The translations under genes and the position numbers were made by a program. From positions 1-64,000 of the forward strand of contig PAKP01000071.1 in assembly GCA_002706985.1 (NCBI GenBank): 64,000 bases of DNA, in the 5' to 3' direction. The notes under the pieces are model-generated. The model searched no databases. It saw only the letters and a list, made by a program, of their open reading frames with translations, and was not told where the DNA came from. This document shows positions 8,145 through 16,602 of this stretch, one piece after another. The stretch comes from Sneathiella sp. (GTDB taxonomy: Bacteria > Pseudomonadota > Alphaproteobacteria > Sneathiellales > Sneathiellaceae). The first letter of the stretch is position 1, and every line of letters begins with the position of its first letter.

Positions 8145-9299
8145 TTATTTGAAAATCGGGTTCATGCCTGCCGCTTCGAGTGCGGCAGCCCGGGTTTTCA
8201 TCCAATCAGCAGTAAACGCATCACCTTCAAGGCCTTTGCCTTCCATGGTTGCCCATGCATCGGCAAGAACCTGCTGACGCTTCAGCATGTTGTTGTTGTG
8301 CTCTTCCATGTCATCCGTCCAGACACCGATTTCCTTCCAGTATTTAACTGCTGCCGGATGATAAGGGACGGCCCATTTAAATGTCTGGTTTTCAAGTGCC
8401 CAGCCGGTCATTTCCGGGAGTGACTTTTCGTAGTTTGGATATTCCGAATGCACGGCCTTGATCATGGAATAAACGAGATCCGGATCCTGGTCTGCACGCG
8501 TAATCAGGATCGGATAAGGATAGGCAGCGCCATCGTGAGGCGTATCCTTTGAAATATTTCCTGTTCCCAATGTCGCAACATGGGGCACGAAGTATGGCGC
8601 GACGCTCTGAATTCGTGCCCAGCCTTCTTTATCTGCGGCAGGGGTTGGCGGCCAGTAAATGCCACGAGGAGATGCCTCAAGCTGTTTGGTTGGGCCGGAA
8701 ACGGTAGATGCAAATGCGGCATCGATCTGTCCGGAAATCATTCCTTTCCACATAGCGCCGTATCCGCCGAATTCGACAACTTCAACGTCATCATAGGTAA
8801 GGCCTGCAAACGCAAGCATGGCTTCCGTACCGATTGTCAGGGCAGGAGAGCTGCGAACGACACCAACACGCTTGCCTTTAAGATCGGCAAAAGTCTTGAC
8901 GCCAACATCGGCAGCCACGCCTACGGAGAGGTTAGCGTCAGAAGTTGCCGACGCCAGCATTTGCACTTGCTGTGGGCCCCAGTCAGGGTTGGCAAATTCA
9001 AAGACACCTTCAGCAGCATAGAAAGTACCGGCACCGTTTGCGACGAACTGCACTTTATCAGTCCGGAGCGGGCCCATGCGCGAAATATCGTTTTTGCCCG
9101 GAATAACACGGAGGTCGACACCATATTTGTCTTTCAATGCCTTACCGATCGCGACCGACTGGTTGTAGCCGGTTGTTCCGGTGTTATAGGCACTCCATGC
9201 TAGCGTATCCGGTAACTTGACGTCTTCCGCCTGAGCAACAGACGATAAAGTGATCACCGCTGCGGCTGCAGCTGCGCATAATTTTAAGCTAATTCCCAT
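8145..9299 (-). CDS. TAXI-family TRAP transporter solute-binding protein
   Basis: The 384-residue periplasmic binding protein of the TRAP system. It has a Sec signal peptide (hydrophobic AAAAAAVITL then cleavage near SVAQA-ED, residue ~24). Family features include WSAYNTGTTGYNQS, FVANGAGTFYAA, GKRVGVVRSSPA and SGQIDAAFAS. The start ATG at 9299 is supported by GGGAGGAAAT immediately upstream. First gene of the minus-strand operon, reading divergently from iclR across a 126-bp spacer. Ligand not predictable from sequence. Confidence 0.93.
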   Translation of the reverse strand: MGISLKLCAAAAAAVITLSSVAQAEDVKLPDTLAWSAYNTGTTGYNQSVAIGKALKDKYGVDLRVIPGKNDISRMGPLRTDKVQFVANGAGTFYAAEGVFEFANPDWGPQQVQMLASATSDANLSVGVAADVGVKTFADLKGKRVGVVRSSPALTIGTEAMLAFAGLTYDDVEVVEFGGYGAMWKGMISGQIDAAFASTVSGPTKQLEASPRGIYWPPTPAADKEGWARIQSVAPYFVPHVATLGTGNISKDTPHDGAAYPYPILITRADQDPDLVYSMIKAVHSEYPNYEKSLPEMTGWALENQTFKWAVPYHPAAVKYWKEIGVWTDDMEEHNNNMLKRQQVLADAWATMEGKGLEGDAFTADWMKTRAAALEAAGMNPIFK

Positions 9300-9355
9300 T
9301 ATTTCCTCCCATGGAAAGCTTGGTATGTTATTTTTTTGTTTTCTAATAGGTAGGT

Positions 9356-9383
9356 ATTCTGCATAGTGGAACGGAATTCTGCA
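9356..9383. promoter_or_regulatory. Candidate IclR operator: two ATTCTGCA repeats
   Basis: ATTCTGCA occurs at 9356-9363 and again at 9376-9383, exactly 20 bp (two helical turns) apart, in the intergenic region shared by the TRAP operon and the divergent iclR-type gene. The phasing and position fit a regulator site controlling both promoters. Which protein binds is inference. Confidence 0.45.
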
Positions 9384-9425
9384 AGTTTTTTTCCCAAGAA
9401 ATTCCTTTTTTACTATAGTTAGAAA

Positions 9426-10232
9426 ATGCTAGAAGAAGAAACATTCGTTGAGGGTATCTCTGCGCCGGACAATAATCGGCACTTTGTCACCTCTCTGGCG
9501 CGCGGCCTCGAAATTTTACAGACGTTCCGACCTGGAGAAGGTCCGGTTGGCAATAATGAGCTCGCCAAGCGGACGAAGCTGCCGCGGTCAACGGTTTCGC
9601 GGTTGACCAGCACGTTGATGCAGCTCGGTTATCTGACATATCGCAAAAGCCTCGGAAAATATGAGCCGTCTCCGGCGGTGCTCTCTCTTGGCTACACGTT
9701 CCTTGCCAACAATAAATTGAGATTGTTATCGCGGCCCCTGATGAGAGATTTTGCGGCGCAGATAGGCCTTGGTGTTGCCATGGCAACGCGCGTCCGTCTT
9801 AATATGGTATATGTCGAAACAGCGCGCGGCGGCGATGAGAGTACGCTTCGCCTGGAAACCGGATCATATCTGCCCATTGCCACAACGGCAGTCGGCCGGG
9901 CCTTTCTGTGCAAGCTGGTGGAAAGCGAGCGGACATTGCTGCTTGATCACGTCCGGAGAAAACATTTGCAAGATTGGCCGGAGATTAAAAAGGGTTTCGA
10001 GGCGGCGCAAAAGGATTTCGCAGATTTTGGATATTGCCTCTCTATGGGAGAATGGCAATCAGTTTTTCACGCCGTAGGAACCGCCACGCGGGATAATTCA
10101 AGCGGTGATGTTGCTGCCTATAATTGCGGCGGGTCCTCTTATCTGGTAACAGAAGCTAGATTACGTGAAGATGTTGGGCCGCGCCTCGTTGGGCTGGCAC
10201 GTAGTATCGAGGTAATCTGTGGAATAGACTGA
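9426..10232 (+). CDS. IclR family transcriptional regulator
   Basis: A 268-residue IclR-type regulator. The N-terminal winged HTH spans about residues 20-85 (SLARGLEILQTF, then NNELAKRTKLPRSTVSRLTSTL). The C-terminal effector domain carries the family pattern LPIATTAVGRAFL and ends around VGLARSIEVI. It reads divergently from the TRAP transporter and is followed by an acyl-CoA dehydrogenase and a class II aldolase in the same direction. Control of both flanking units in response to a carboxylate or aromatic effector is the usual arrangement, here inferred. ATG at 9426. Confidence 0.92.
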   Translation: MLEEETFVEGISAPDNNRHFVTSLARGLEILQTFRPGEGPVGNNELAKRTKLPRSTVSRLTSTLMQLGYLTYRKSLGKYEPSPAVLSLGYTFLANNKLRLLSRPLMRDFAAQIGLGVAMATRVRLNMVYVETARGGDESTLRLETGSYLPIATTAVGRAFLCKLVESERTLLLDHVRRKHLQDWPEIKKGFEAAQKDFADFGYCLSMGEWQSVFHAVGTATRDNSSGDVAAYNCGGSSYLVTEARLREDVGPRLVGLARSIEVICGID

Positions 10233-10236
10233 TCGC

Positions 10237-10246
10237 GGAAGCTTCC
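10237..10246. promoter_or_regulatory. Perfect 10-bp palindrome GGAAGCTTCC
   Basis: Lies between the iclR stop and the acyl-CoA dehydrogenase start. It has no U-run, so it is not an obvious terminator. It could be an operator or a chance HindIII-centred palindrome. Confidence 0.3.
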
Positions 10247-10276
10247 AAATAAAGAAAACCAAGAAAAGGAAAGATA

Positions 10277-11431
10277 ATGGCGCTGGATAGCGAGACTTTT
10301 GAGTTAATGAAGGATGCGGTGAGCCGCTTTGTCCGGGAAAAACTTGTTCCTGCGGAAGATAAGGTTGAGGAAACCAACGATGTTCCGGAAGAAATAATCC
10401 AGGAAATGCGCGAACTCGGTCTGTTCGGCCTGTCCATCCCGGAAGAATATGGCGGTCTTGGGCTCAGCATGGAACAGGAATGTGAAGTGATTCATGAGCT
10501 TTGCAAAGCGTCGTTGGCTTTTCGCTCCGTTATTGGGACAACTGTCGGTATCGGCAGCCAGGGGCTTGTCATGACGGGGACAGAAGAGCAAAAGAAGCAA
10601 TATCTGCCTCGCCTCGCCTCAGGAGAGATCATGTCGTCTTTCTGCCTGACAGAACCAGAGGCGGGATCAGACGCCGCTTCTCTAAGGACAGTCGCGGTCC
10701 GTGACGGCGATGACTATGTTTTGAATGGGACCAAACGATATATCACGAATGCCCTGCGCGCCGGGATGCTGACGGTGATGGCGCGGACGGATTCCTCGAA
10801 GAAAGGTGCATCGGGCATCTCCGCATTCCTGGTCGATCCGGCAACGCCCGGTATCACAATTGCCAAGGCAGACGAGAAAATGGGGCAGCGCGGCACAAAG
10901 ACAAGTGACGTTATCTTCGAGGACGCTCGTGTTCCGGCCTCGGCATTGCTCGGCGGGAGCGAGGGACAGGGCTTTTATACGGCAATGAGGGTTCTGGATC
11001 GTGGACGTTTGCATCTGAGCTCTGTTTCAACGGGTATCTCAGAGCGGATTATTGAAGAGGCTCTTGCCTATGCGTCGGAACGCAAACAGTTCGGAACCGT
11101 GATCGGAGAGTTCCAGCTTGTTCAGGCATTACTCGCGGATAGTCAGACCGAACTCTTTGCTGCGACCGCAATGACGTTGGATGCCGCGCGAAAATATGAT
11201 AAGAATGAAGATATCTCAATGTTGGCTGCCTGCTGCAAGATGTTTACAACCGAAGCGGCGGGACGGATCGCTGATCGTGCCGTTCAGATCCATGGCGGCG
11301 CCGGATATATGGCGGAATACAAGGTGGAGCGCTTCTATCGGGATGTCCGGTTGCTGCGGCTCTATGAAGGAACGACGCAAATCCAACAGCTTGTGATTGC
11401 GCGTAACATGCTTAAATCGCACAGGAATTAA
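10277..11431 (+). CDS. Acyl-CoA dehydrogenase
   Basis: A 384-residue flavoenzyme that introduces a C2-C3 double bond into acyl-CoA thioesters and passes electrons to ETF. Visible motifs are CLTEPEAGSD (FAD/substrate loop, near residues 118-127), YITNA, the RIADRAVQIHGGAGYM helix and the C-terminal RLYEGTTQIQ with the usual catalytic-base Glu of short-chain type enzymes. Length is normal. AAAGGAAAG precedes the ATG. The gene follows iclR and precedes the class II aldolase by 26 nt, probably one catabolic operon. Substrate chain is not determinable. Confidence 0.94.
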   Translation: MALDSETFELMKDAVSRFVREKLVPAEDKVEETNDVPEEIIQEMRELGLFGLSIPEEYGGLGLSMEQECEVIHELCKASLAFRSVIGTTVGIGSQGLVMTGTEEQKKQYLPRLASGEIMSSFCLTEPEAGSDAASLRTVAVRDGDDYVLNGTKRYITNALRAGMLTVMARTDSSKKGASGISAFLVDPATPGITIAKADEKMGQRGTKTSDVIFEDARVPASALLGGSEGQGFYTAMRVLDRGRLHLSSVSTGISERIIEEALAYASERKQFGTVIGEFQLVQALLADSQTELFAATAMTLDAARKYDKNEDISMLAACCKMFTTEAAGRIADRAVQIHGGAGYMAEYKVERFYRDVRLLRLYEGTTQIQQLVIARNMLKSHRN

Positions 11432-11457
11432 GAACAACAGCAAAAGGAATATTTGAT

Positions 11458-12231
11458 ATGGGTGTAGACAAGATCAATAAAATGGTGCCCAGCCTCAAAG
11501 GTAAAGTCAGCGATGAGGAATGGGAAGAACGGGTAAATCTTGCGGCCTGTTATCAGTTGGTTGCCCATTACGGCATGTCCGATCTGATTTTCACCCATAT
11601 TTCGGCGCGAGTGCCGGGCACGGAGAATCATTTTCTGATTAATCCATACGGCCTCTTTTTTGATGAAATCACGGCATCAAGTCTTGTGAAAGTGGATATT
11701 GACGGGAATGTTCTGAGCGAGACTCCCTTCATCATCAATCCGGCCGGTTACACGATCCATAGCGCTATTCATGGGGCCCGCCACGATGTTGCCTGTGTCC
11801 TGCATACGCATACCAGTGCCGGAATGGCGGTTTCCGCGCAGAAGCAGGGCCTTCTCCCGATCAGTCAGCATTCAATGATGTTTTATGGACGGCTGGCCTA
11901 TCATGGCTACGAAGGCATTGCCCTGGATCTGGATGAGCGCGAACGCCTTGTCCGGGATATGGGCGACAGTATCGCGATGATTCTTCGTAATCATGGCCTG
12001 CTGACGGTCGGAAGCTCAATTTCGGAAGCATTCCGCCGCATCTTCTATCTCGAAAAATCCTGTGAGTCGCAGATTAAGGCGTTGGCAGGTGACTCAGAGC
12101 TTATCATACCTTCTCGGGAAGTATGTGAGCATGCCGCCGGCCAGTTCAAGATCAGTGCATCACAATCCGGTCTGGAGTGGCCGGGTCTGCTGCGCTTGCT
12201 TGATAACAAGGGCAGTAATTTCCGTAACTAG
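11458..12231 (+). CDS. Class II aldolase/adducin domain protein
   Basis: A 257-residue protein of the class II aldolase/adducin fold, which holds zinc and either cleaves sugar phosphates or decarboxylates/hydrolyses other substrates. Zinc-site histidines are in CVLHTHTSAG (near residues 119-128) and in RNHGLLTVG. LNLAACYQLVAHYGMSDLIFTHISAR-like N-terminal sequence is typical. It closely resembles the product at 32597-33364, so the window holds two paralogues. Last gene of the acyl-CoA dehydrogenase unit, followed by a strong terminator. True substrate unknown. Confidence 0.9.
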   Translation: MGVDKINKMVPSLKGKVSDEEWEERVNLAACYQLVAHYGMSDLIFTHISARVPGTENHFLINPYGLFFDEITASSLVKVDIDGNVLSETPFIINPAGYTIHSAIHGARHDVACVLHTHTSAGMAVSAQKQGLLPISQHSMMFYGRLAYHGYEGIALDLDERERLVRDMGDSIAMILRNHGLLTVGSSISEAFRRIFYLEKSCESQIKALAGDSELIIPSREVCEHAAGQFKISASQSGLEWPGLLRLLDNKGSNFRN

Positions 12232-12260
12232 TAGCGGATTAGCACAGTCTGGGATAAATC

Positions 12261-12304
12261 AGGCGCCGGAAGAAACGCATTCAGGCAGTTTCCGGCGCCT
12301 TTTT
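12261..12304. terminator. Bidirectional terminator at the class II aldolase/MFS junction
   Basis: Stem GGCGCCGGAA (from 12262) pairs with TTCCGGCGCC (to 12299) around a loop of about 18 nt, then a run of five T. The right arm and T-run lie inside the last codons of the convergent MFS gene, whose stop is at 12281-12283. Confidence 0.85.
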
Positions 12305-13537
12305 GTTGGTGGTTTTTGATTCTTCTGACCGGCTGTAGGCAAAGACGCCGATCGAAACCAGGACTGCAAGAGTGATAAAGAAGACGCGATATGCCATAAG
12401 TGGCGCTAACCCGTCGTCACTGACAAAGCCGCCGATGATAAATCCTCCCATGGATTGCAGAAGGAAAACACCCAGGAAGACGGCGGTATTGAGGGTGCCT
12501 ATGCCACGCCCAAGAAGTTTCTCCGGAAAAATTGAGCGGCCATGAGACATGATAAGAACGCCGTAGCTTCCGAAAAAGCTGAACAAAATAAGTAGGGCGG
12601 AAACTTGCCAGACAGCTATGACAGGGATTACTGCCAAAATCACGAGCAATAGGATCGTTGTGCCTGCCGCTGCAAGAACCAGCGGTTTTCGCGTCCGGAA
12701 TAAACCGTCAAGATAGCCATAAAAGAAATTGCCCCCGATGACGCCGATGGTCATCCAGAACAGGATATTGCCGCGGGCTGTAAGATCGAGGCCGTAGATA
12801 TCTCGCAGGAAGTTGCCGCCCCAAAGCGCGACGATGGTCATGACCGTGCCGTAAATCACCAGGTTGATGGCGAAAATATACTGGAATTGCCTGTTTCTGA
12901 TGATCTCTAACACACCGCGCAGGGTATCCTTCATACTCTCGACTTCACGATCATGAAAGGCATGATCTTTCGGGGCATCCTTGATAATGAAAAAGCCGAA
13001 GATGGCTGACAATGCGCTGACGCCGCTGGCAACCAAGAAGACATCGCGCCAACCGATGATATCCGTCAGGATTGCCGTCGGCGTTGTCGCCAGAATATTT
13101 CCAACCCCTCCCATTCCGACAATCAAGGATGCATAAAAGGCAAAACGTTCCACCGAGAGCCATCTTGAAATGATGACGAGAGACCCCATCAGGACCGGGG
13201 CGCAGCCGATTCCGATTACGAAGCGGGCTGCGGAAAGTTCCAGAAAGTTTGTCGCAAGTGAAAATCCGACAGAGCCGATCGCCGCAAACAACGCCAGAAC
13301 ACAAATGGTTTTGCGCGGCCCATAACGATCCAGAAAAATACCGACCGGAACCTGAAACAACGCAAAGGCAATGAAAAAGATACCGCCAATAATGCCGAGT
13401 TCTTCGTGGGTGAGGCCGATCTCATCCATCATGTTGGGAGCAATTACCGCAATGGAAGAGCGATAGAAATTGCTGGCGAGGTAAACGATCGACAATGTGG
13501 TGATGATCTTAAAGGCCGTTGCCGCTTCGTTTTTCAT
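12281..13537 (-). CDS. MFS transporter
   Basis: A 418-residue major facilitator with about 12 hydrophobic segments. The loop 2-3 signature appears as GIFLDRYGPRKT (near residues 70-81), and the protein begins with a short cytoplasmic tail MKNEAATAFK. I choose the ATG at 13537 over an upstream extension that is rich in odd residues and overlaps the promoter of the divergent cyclase gene. The 3' end runs through a terminator stem. Located between an acyl-CoA/aldolase operon and a cyclase gene; it probably carries a metabolite of that pathway. Substrate not assignable. Confidence 0.88.
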   Translation of the reverse strand: MKNEAATAFKIITTLSIVYLASNFYRSSIAVIAPNMMDEIGLTHEELGIIGGIFFIAFALFQVPVGIFLDRYGPRKTICVLALFAAIGSVGFSLATNFLELSAARFVIGIGCAPVLMGSLVIISRWLSVERFAFYASLIVGMGGVGNILATTPTAILTDIIGWRDVFLVASGVSALSAIFGFFIIKDAPKDHAFHDREVESMKDTLRGVLEIIRNRQFQYIFAINLVIYGTVMTIVALWGGNFLRDIYGLDLTARGNILFWMTIGVIGGNFFYGYLDGLFRTRKPLVLAAAGTTILLLVILAVIPVIAVWQVSALLILFSFFGSYGVLIMSHGRSIFPEKLLGRGIGTLNTAVFLGVFLLQSMGGFIIGGFVSDDGLAPLMAYRVFFITLAVLVSIGVFAYSRSEESKTTNKKAPETA

Positions 13538-13673
13538 TTTTATCGCGTCCGTTCTGTTTTGTTTAGAGCTAGCAGTTTGTGCGTCAGCGGTCAATTCAGC
13601 CGGACACGAGGCTTTGCACAAGAATACCTTGAGGTTATTGTGTACTGAAAACAAAAAATAAAGGGAGAAAAAT

Positions 13674-14687
13674 ATGTCGCGATGGAAAAATCGGCCCGAG
13701 GGGGCCAACTGGGGTGATTTCGGTGCGGACGATCAAATTGGCCGCCTTAACCTGATCACACCTGAAAGAGTACGTGCTGCCGCGGCGGAAGTACAGGCAG
13801 GGGAGCGTTTCTGTCTCAGCTTACCACTTGATCTGCCGGGGGGAAATCTCCTTAACCCTCGGCGCTATCCGCCAGAACTGAGGCCCACGGTCCGCTCCGG
13901 CGACCGGCCGAATATGAATTATAACCTGTCGCAGGACGATCCTAATATGATCGATGTGATCTGTGATGATCTGGTTGTCATGCACACGCAATATTCATCG
14001 CAATGGGACAGCCTTGCCCATGTCGGACAGGAGTTTGATGCGGATGGGGATGGAAAGGCGGAGATTGTCTATTACAACGGTTATCGCGGCGGCGAGCATA
14101 TTTGCGGACCGCAGGATGAAGGTGGCAGTCGGGCCCATGCCCTCGGTATCGAGAATATGGCCGCCGCCGGTGTTCAGGGCCGCGGCATCATGATTGACTT
14201 GGAGGGCGAGTTTGGATGGAACCAGAAGATGGTCGGCTATGACGATCTCATGCGGGTAATGGAAAAGGACAGCGTCACGGTCGAAGAGGGAGACATGGTC
14301 TGCCTCCATACAGGCTTTGCCCAGATGATCATGGATATGGGGGGCAAGCCGGATAAGGAAAAGCTGCACAACTCCTGCGCGGCGCTGGATGGCCGGGATG
14401 GAAAGCTGCTGAACTGGATTACGGATTCAGGGCTTTCTCTGTTGATTGCGGATAATTACGCTGTTGAAGCGCATCCATCGCGCCCCGGGGAAGGAAACTG
14501 TGCTTTCTTGCCGATCCATGAGCATTGTCTGTTCAAACTCGGTATCCATCTGGGCGAGCTTTGGTATCTCACTCCGCTGAACAGCTGGCTGAAGGCACAT
14601 GGCCGGTCCCGGTTCTTGTTGACGGCGCCGCCAATACGCCTGCCGGGGGCGGTCGGCTCTCCTGCAAATCCTGTGGCGACTGTATAG
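13674..14687 (+). CDS. Cyclase-family (PF04199) metal-dependent hydrolase
   Basis: A 337-residue protein of the cyclase/kynurenine-formamidase-like family. The N-terminus (NWGDFGADDQIGRLNLITP) and RPTVRSGDRPNMNY-type stretch are typical of its long clade. The classical metal motif HxGTHxDxPxH is altered: residues near 105-115 read QYSSQWDSLAHVG, keeping Asp and the last His but not the first His or the Thr. C-terminal ADNYAVEAHP and PIHEHCL are retained. GGGAGAAAAAT precedes the ATG. Likely a ring or amide hydrolase acting with the nearby transporter; function not established. Confidence 0.85.
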   Translation: MSRWKNRPEGANWGDFGADDQIGRLNLITPERVRAAAAEVQAGERFCLSLPLDLPGGNLLNPRRYPPELRPTVRSGDRPNMNYNLSQDDPNMIDVICDDLVVMHTQYSSQWDSLAHVGQEFDADGDGKAEIVYYNGYRGGEHICGPQDEGGSRAHALGIENMAAAGVQGRGIMIDLEGEFGWNQKMVGYDDLMRVMEKDSVTVEEGDMVCLHTGFAQMIMDMGGKPDKEKLHNSCAALDGRDGKLLNWITDSGLSLLIADNYAVEAHPSRPGEGNCAFLPIHEHCLFKLGIHLGELWYLTPLNSWLKAHGRSRFLLTAPPIRLPGAVGSPANPVATV

Positions 14688-14707
14688 GAACGGGACAGTT
14701 CGGGCTA

Positions 14708-14735
14708 TTGCAAGCAACTGCAAGCGTATTATGTT
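14708..14735 (+). promoter_or_regulatory. Possible sigma-70 promoter of the NifU-domain gene
   Basis: TTGCAA (14708-14713) and TATGTT (14730-14735) are separated by 16 bp, upstream of the NifU-domain gene. The match is moderate; an overlapping TATAGT at 14735 is an alternative -10 with poor spacing. Confidence 0.35.
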
Positions 14736-14795
14736 ATAGTTGAGCCTTGCCGTCCCCCGGTTAATCTGTTAGCTGACGGTCGAATATATAAATGT

Positions 14796-14810
14796 CCCGC
14801 CACGAGCGGG
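14796..14810 (+). other. Short hairpin before the NifU-gene ribosome site
   Basis: CCCGC-CACGA-GCGGG forms a five-pair stem immediately upstream of the GGAG ribosome-binding sequence of the gene at 14825. It could affect translation or be incidental. Confidence 0.35.
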
Positions 14811-14824
14811 TTTGGAGTTGCTTG

Positions 14825-15709
14825 ATGTTTATTCAGACCCTGCCACATGAAGATGATGCGCGGATGAAGTTCCTGCCAGGTCGTCAGGTTCTGGCCACTG
14901 GGTCGGTTGTCTTTGAAGATGAGACAGACGCACGTGCGCGATCACCACTCGCAGCACGGCTGTTTGATATCCCGGGCGTGAAATCAGTAGAACTCGGTGA
15001 AGACCATGTGACCATTGTCAAAAAGCCGGATGAAGAGCAGAAGACGCTCTGGATCCAGCTCAAACCCATGATCCTTGCGGCGATAATGGATCATTACATG
15101 AGTGGCATGCCTGTTCTAAACGGTGAGGAGAATGCGGCAAGCGCGAGCTATTCCGAGGAAGAGCAGAAAATTGTCGATGCGATTGTTGATCTGGTGGAAA
15201 CACGGGTAAAGCCTCAATTACAGGATGATGGCGGGGACGTCGCCTTTAAGTCCTATGATCCTGCGGATGGTGTTGTCGTGTTGGAAATGGATAGCTCCGG
15301 CCTCTCGACCCCGGCTTTCGGTACCCAGATCAAGATCGAGAATACCGTCAGGCATTTTGTTCCGGAAGTTCAGCGGGTCCGCTTTGAACGGATGGTCGAT
15401 GAAGAGGCGGTAGATACATCGGATCGCCCGGGCCTTCAGACGGATGAGGCGGAGCAGATTCGCGTACTTCTGGAAACCCGGATCAATCCCGCGATTGCCG
15501 CGCATGGAGGCTACATAACCCTGATCGATATTCAGGATCAAACCGCCTATGTTGAAATGGCAGGGGGATGTCAGGGATGCGGTATGGCCGATGCGACCCT
15601 GAAGCAGGGCGTTGAGGTAGAGATCAAGTCAGCCGTTCCGATGATTGAGCGAGTCCTTGATGTTACCGATCATGCCGGCGGCACCAATCCTTACTATGTC
15701 GGGTACTAG
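14825..15709 (+). CDS. Nfu-type iron-sulfur scaffold with tandem NifU domains
   Basis: A 294-residue protein for Fe-S cluster carriage. It starts with an Nfu N-terminal domain (FIQTLPHEDDARMKFLPGR, residues ~2-85). A first NifU-like domain follows (LVETRVKPQLQDDGGDVAF, ~115-195) in which the CxxC position is replaced by SSGLSTPAFG, so it cannot ligate a cluster the usual way. A second NifU domain (LETRINPAIAAHGGYITL, ~210-285) retains CQGC. Standard Nfu proteins are about 185 residues with one NifU domain. ATG at 14825 has GGAG 9 nt upstream. Confidence 0.88.
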   Translation: MFIQTLPHEDDARMKFLPGRQVLATGSVVFEDETDARARSPLAARLFDIPGVKSVELGEDHVTIVKKPDEEQKTLWIQLKPMILAAIMDHYMSGMPVLNGEENAASASYSEEEQKIVDAIVDLVETRVKPQLQDDGGDVAFKSYDPADGVVVLEMDSSGLSTPAFGTQIKIENTVRHFVPEVQRVRFERMVDEEAVDTSDRPGLQTDEAEQIRVLLETRINPAIAAHGGYITLIDIQDQTAYVEMAGGCQGCGMADATLKQGVEVEIKSAVPMIERVLDVTDHAGGTNPYYVGY

Positions 15710-15715
15710 GAAGCT

Positions 15716-15928
15716 CTAGTCGACTTCTTCGACTGATTTTATAATAAAACCACGATCAGTGCTGTATTTGCGCCGCATTCTATCCCATGCGTCTTCAAGG
15801 CTGGAGGCATAGATTTCGAAATAATGCGTTTCCGCCCAGCTATCAGACAGGTTCTTGTGGTGTTCTCCTTCCTGGAGAGCTGCGAGGACTTCTTCGTTGT
15901 AAATCGCCGCTTCGAATTTCTGTTGCAT
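15716..15928 (-). CDS. Small conserved-looking hypothetical protein
   Basis: A 70-residue acidic protein without a signal or membrane segment. The pattern YFEIYASSLEDAWDRMRRKY and a C-terminal RGFIIKSVEEV suggest a small alpha/beta fold. I do not recognise the family. It has an ATG with GAGACC nearby, and stops 6 nt from the convergent NifU-gene stop, which suggests a real gene in a packed region. Confidence 0.6.
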   Translation of the reverse strand: MQQKFEAAIYNEEVLAALQEGEHHKNLSDSWAETHYFEIYASSLEDAWDRMRRKYSTDRGFIIKSVEEVD

Positions 15929-15990
15929 TATCGGTCTCGGTTCAGGTTCTGTATTGGCAACTAATGTGGCATAACAGGATTAATATTTGG

Positions 15991-16461
15991 TTATTTGGCA
16001 AACATAACGCTTGCCTCGTTGCGGACCGGAAAATTTACTGAATTTGCAATAAAGCAGATGCCATGGGCATCTTCATGAAGCGTTTCCGCTTTTTCAAGAT
16101 CTCCATCGGCTTCGATCGTGACGAATGGCTTCAAAATGACTTCCGTAAACCGCAGGCCGCCATCCTTCATTTCCATTTTTCCCCAGGCGTCATCATGATA
16201 GGCGGTCACCTTGATTCTTTTCCGGGCACAGAGCGCAAGATAGCTTAGCATGTGACAGGCGGAGAGGGATGCCAACAGCATATCTTCGGGATTATACCTG
16301 TCGTCCGTGCCGAGGAACGGGGGAGCTGCAGATCCCTTTATCGTTGGGCGTCCGTCAATCAGGATGTCATAGTCGCGAGAGTAGGTTTTATAGTCCGTCG
16401 TCGCCCCTTTTTGAGCACCGGTCCAATCGATGTGGGCGAAAAATTCATGTATCTGAGCCAT
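15991..16461 (-). CDS. OsmC family protein
   Basis: A 156-residue OsmC/Ohr-fold protein, a family of thiol peroxidases that reduce organic hydroperoxides. The two reactive cysteines are in SACHMLSYL (near residue 69) and HGICFIANSV (near 135). The N-terminus is of the OsmC type with YSRDYDILIDG. Length is typical. It reads divergently from the CDP-alcohol phosphatidyltransferase gene; the shared spacer holds two inverted repeats. Confidence 0.9.
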   Translation of the reverse strand: MAQIHEFFAHIDWTGAQKGATTDYKTYSRDYDILIDGRPTIKGSAAPPFLGTDDRYNPEDMLLASLSACHMLSYLALCARKRIKVTAYHDDAWGKMEMKDGGLRFTEVILKPFVTIEADGDLEKAETLHEDAHGICFIANSVNFPVRNEASVMFAK

Positions 16462-16496
16462 TTTATTCCCTGATAAAGCGAAGTCACAATATTGGG

Positions 16497-16570
16497 AGCG
16501 ATCTCATATCGCTTTGCTATGTCCGGTTATTAGCTTTATGTATTTTCCCTAGTACAGTCTCACTAGACTG
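16497..16570. promoter_or_regulatory. Two inverted repeats in the osmC-like/phosphatidyltransferase spacer
   Basis: AGCGAT-CTCAT-ATCGCT lies at 16497-16513 and CAGTCT-CACT-AGACTG at 16555-16570, both with perfect six-base arms. They sit between divergent genes and are candidates for regulator binding. The binding protein is unknown. Confidence 0.35.
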
Positions 16571-16602
16571 CTCTTGGATCAAGAGGGTATTTCAGGCCAG
16601 AA

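Noticed and set aside
7749-8423. 224-codon open frame antisense to the TRAP genes
   Set aside because: Spans the junction of two real genes on the other strand; the product is unlike any protein.
8580-9203. Long open frame antisense to the TRAP binding-protein gene
   Set aside because: It is the complement of a clear, well-conserved gene with a signal peptide; its product shows no family motif.
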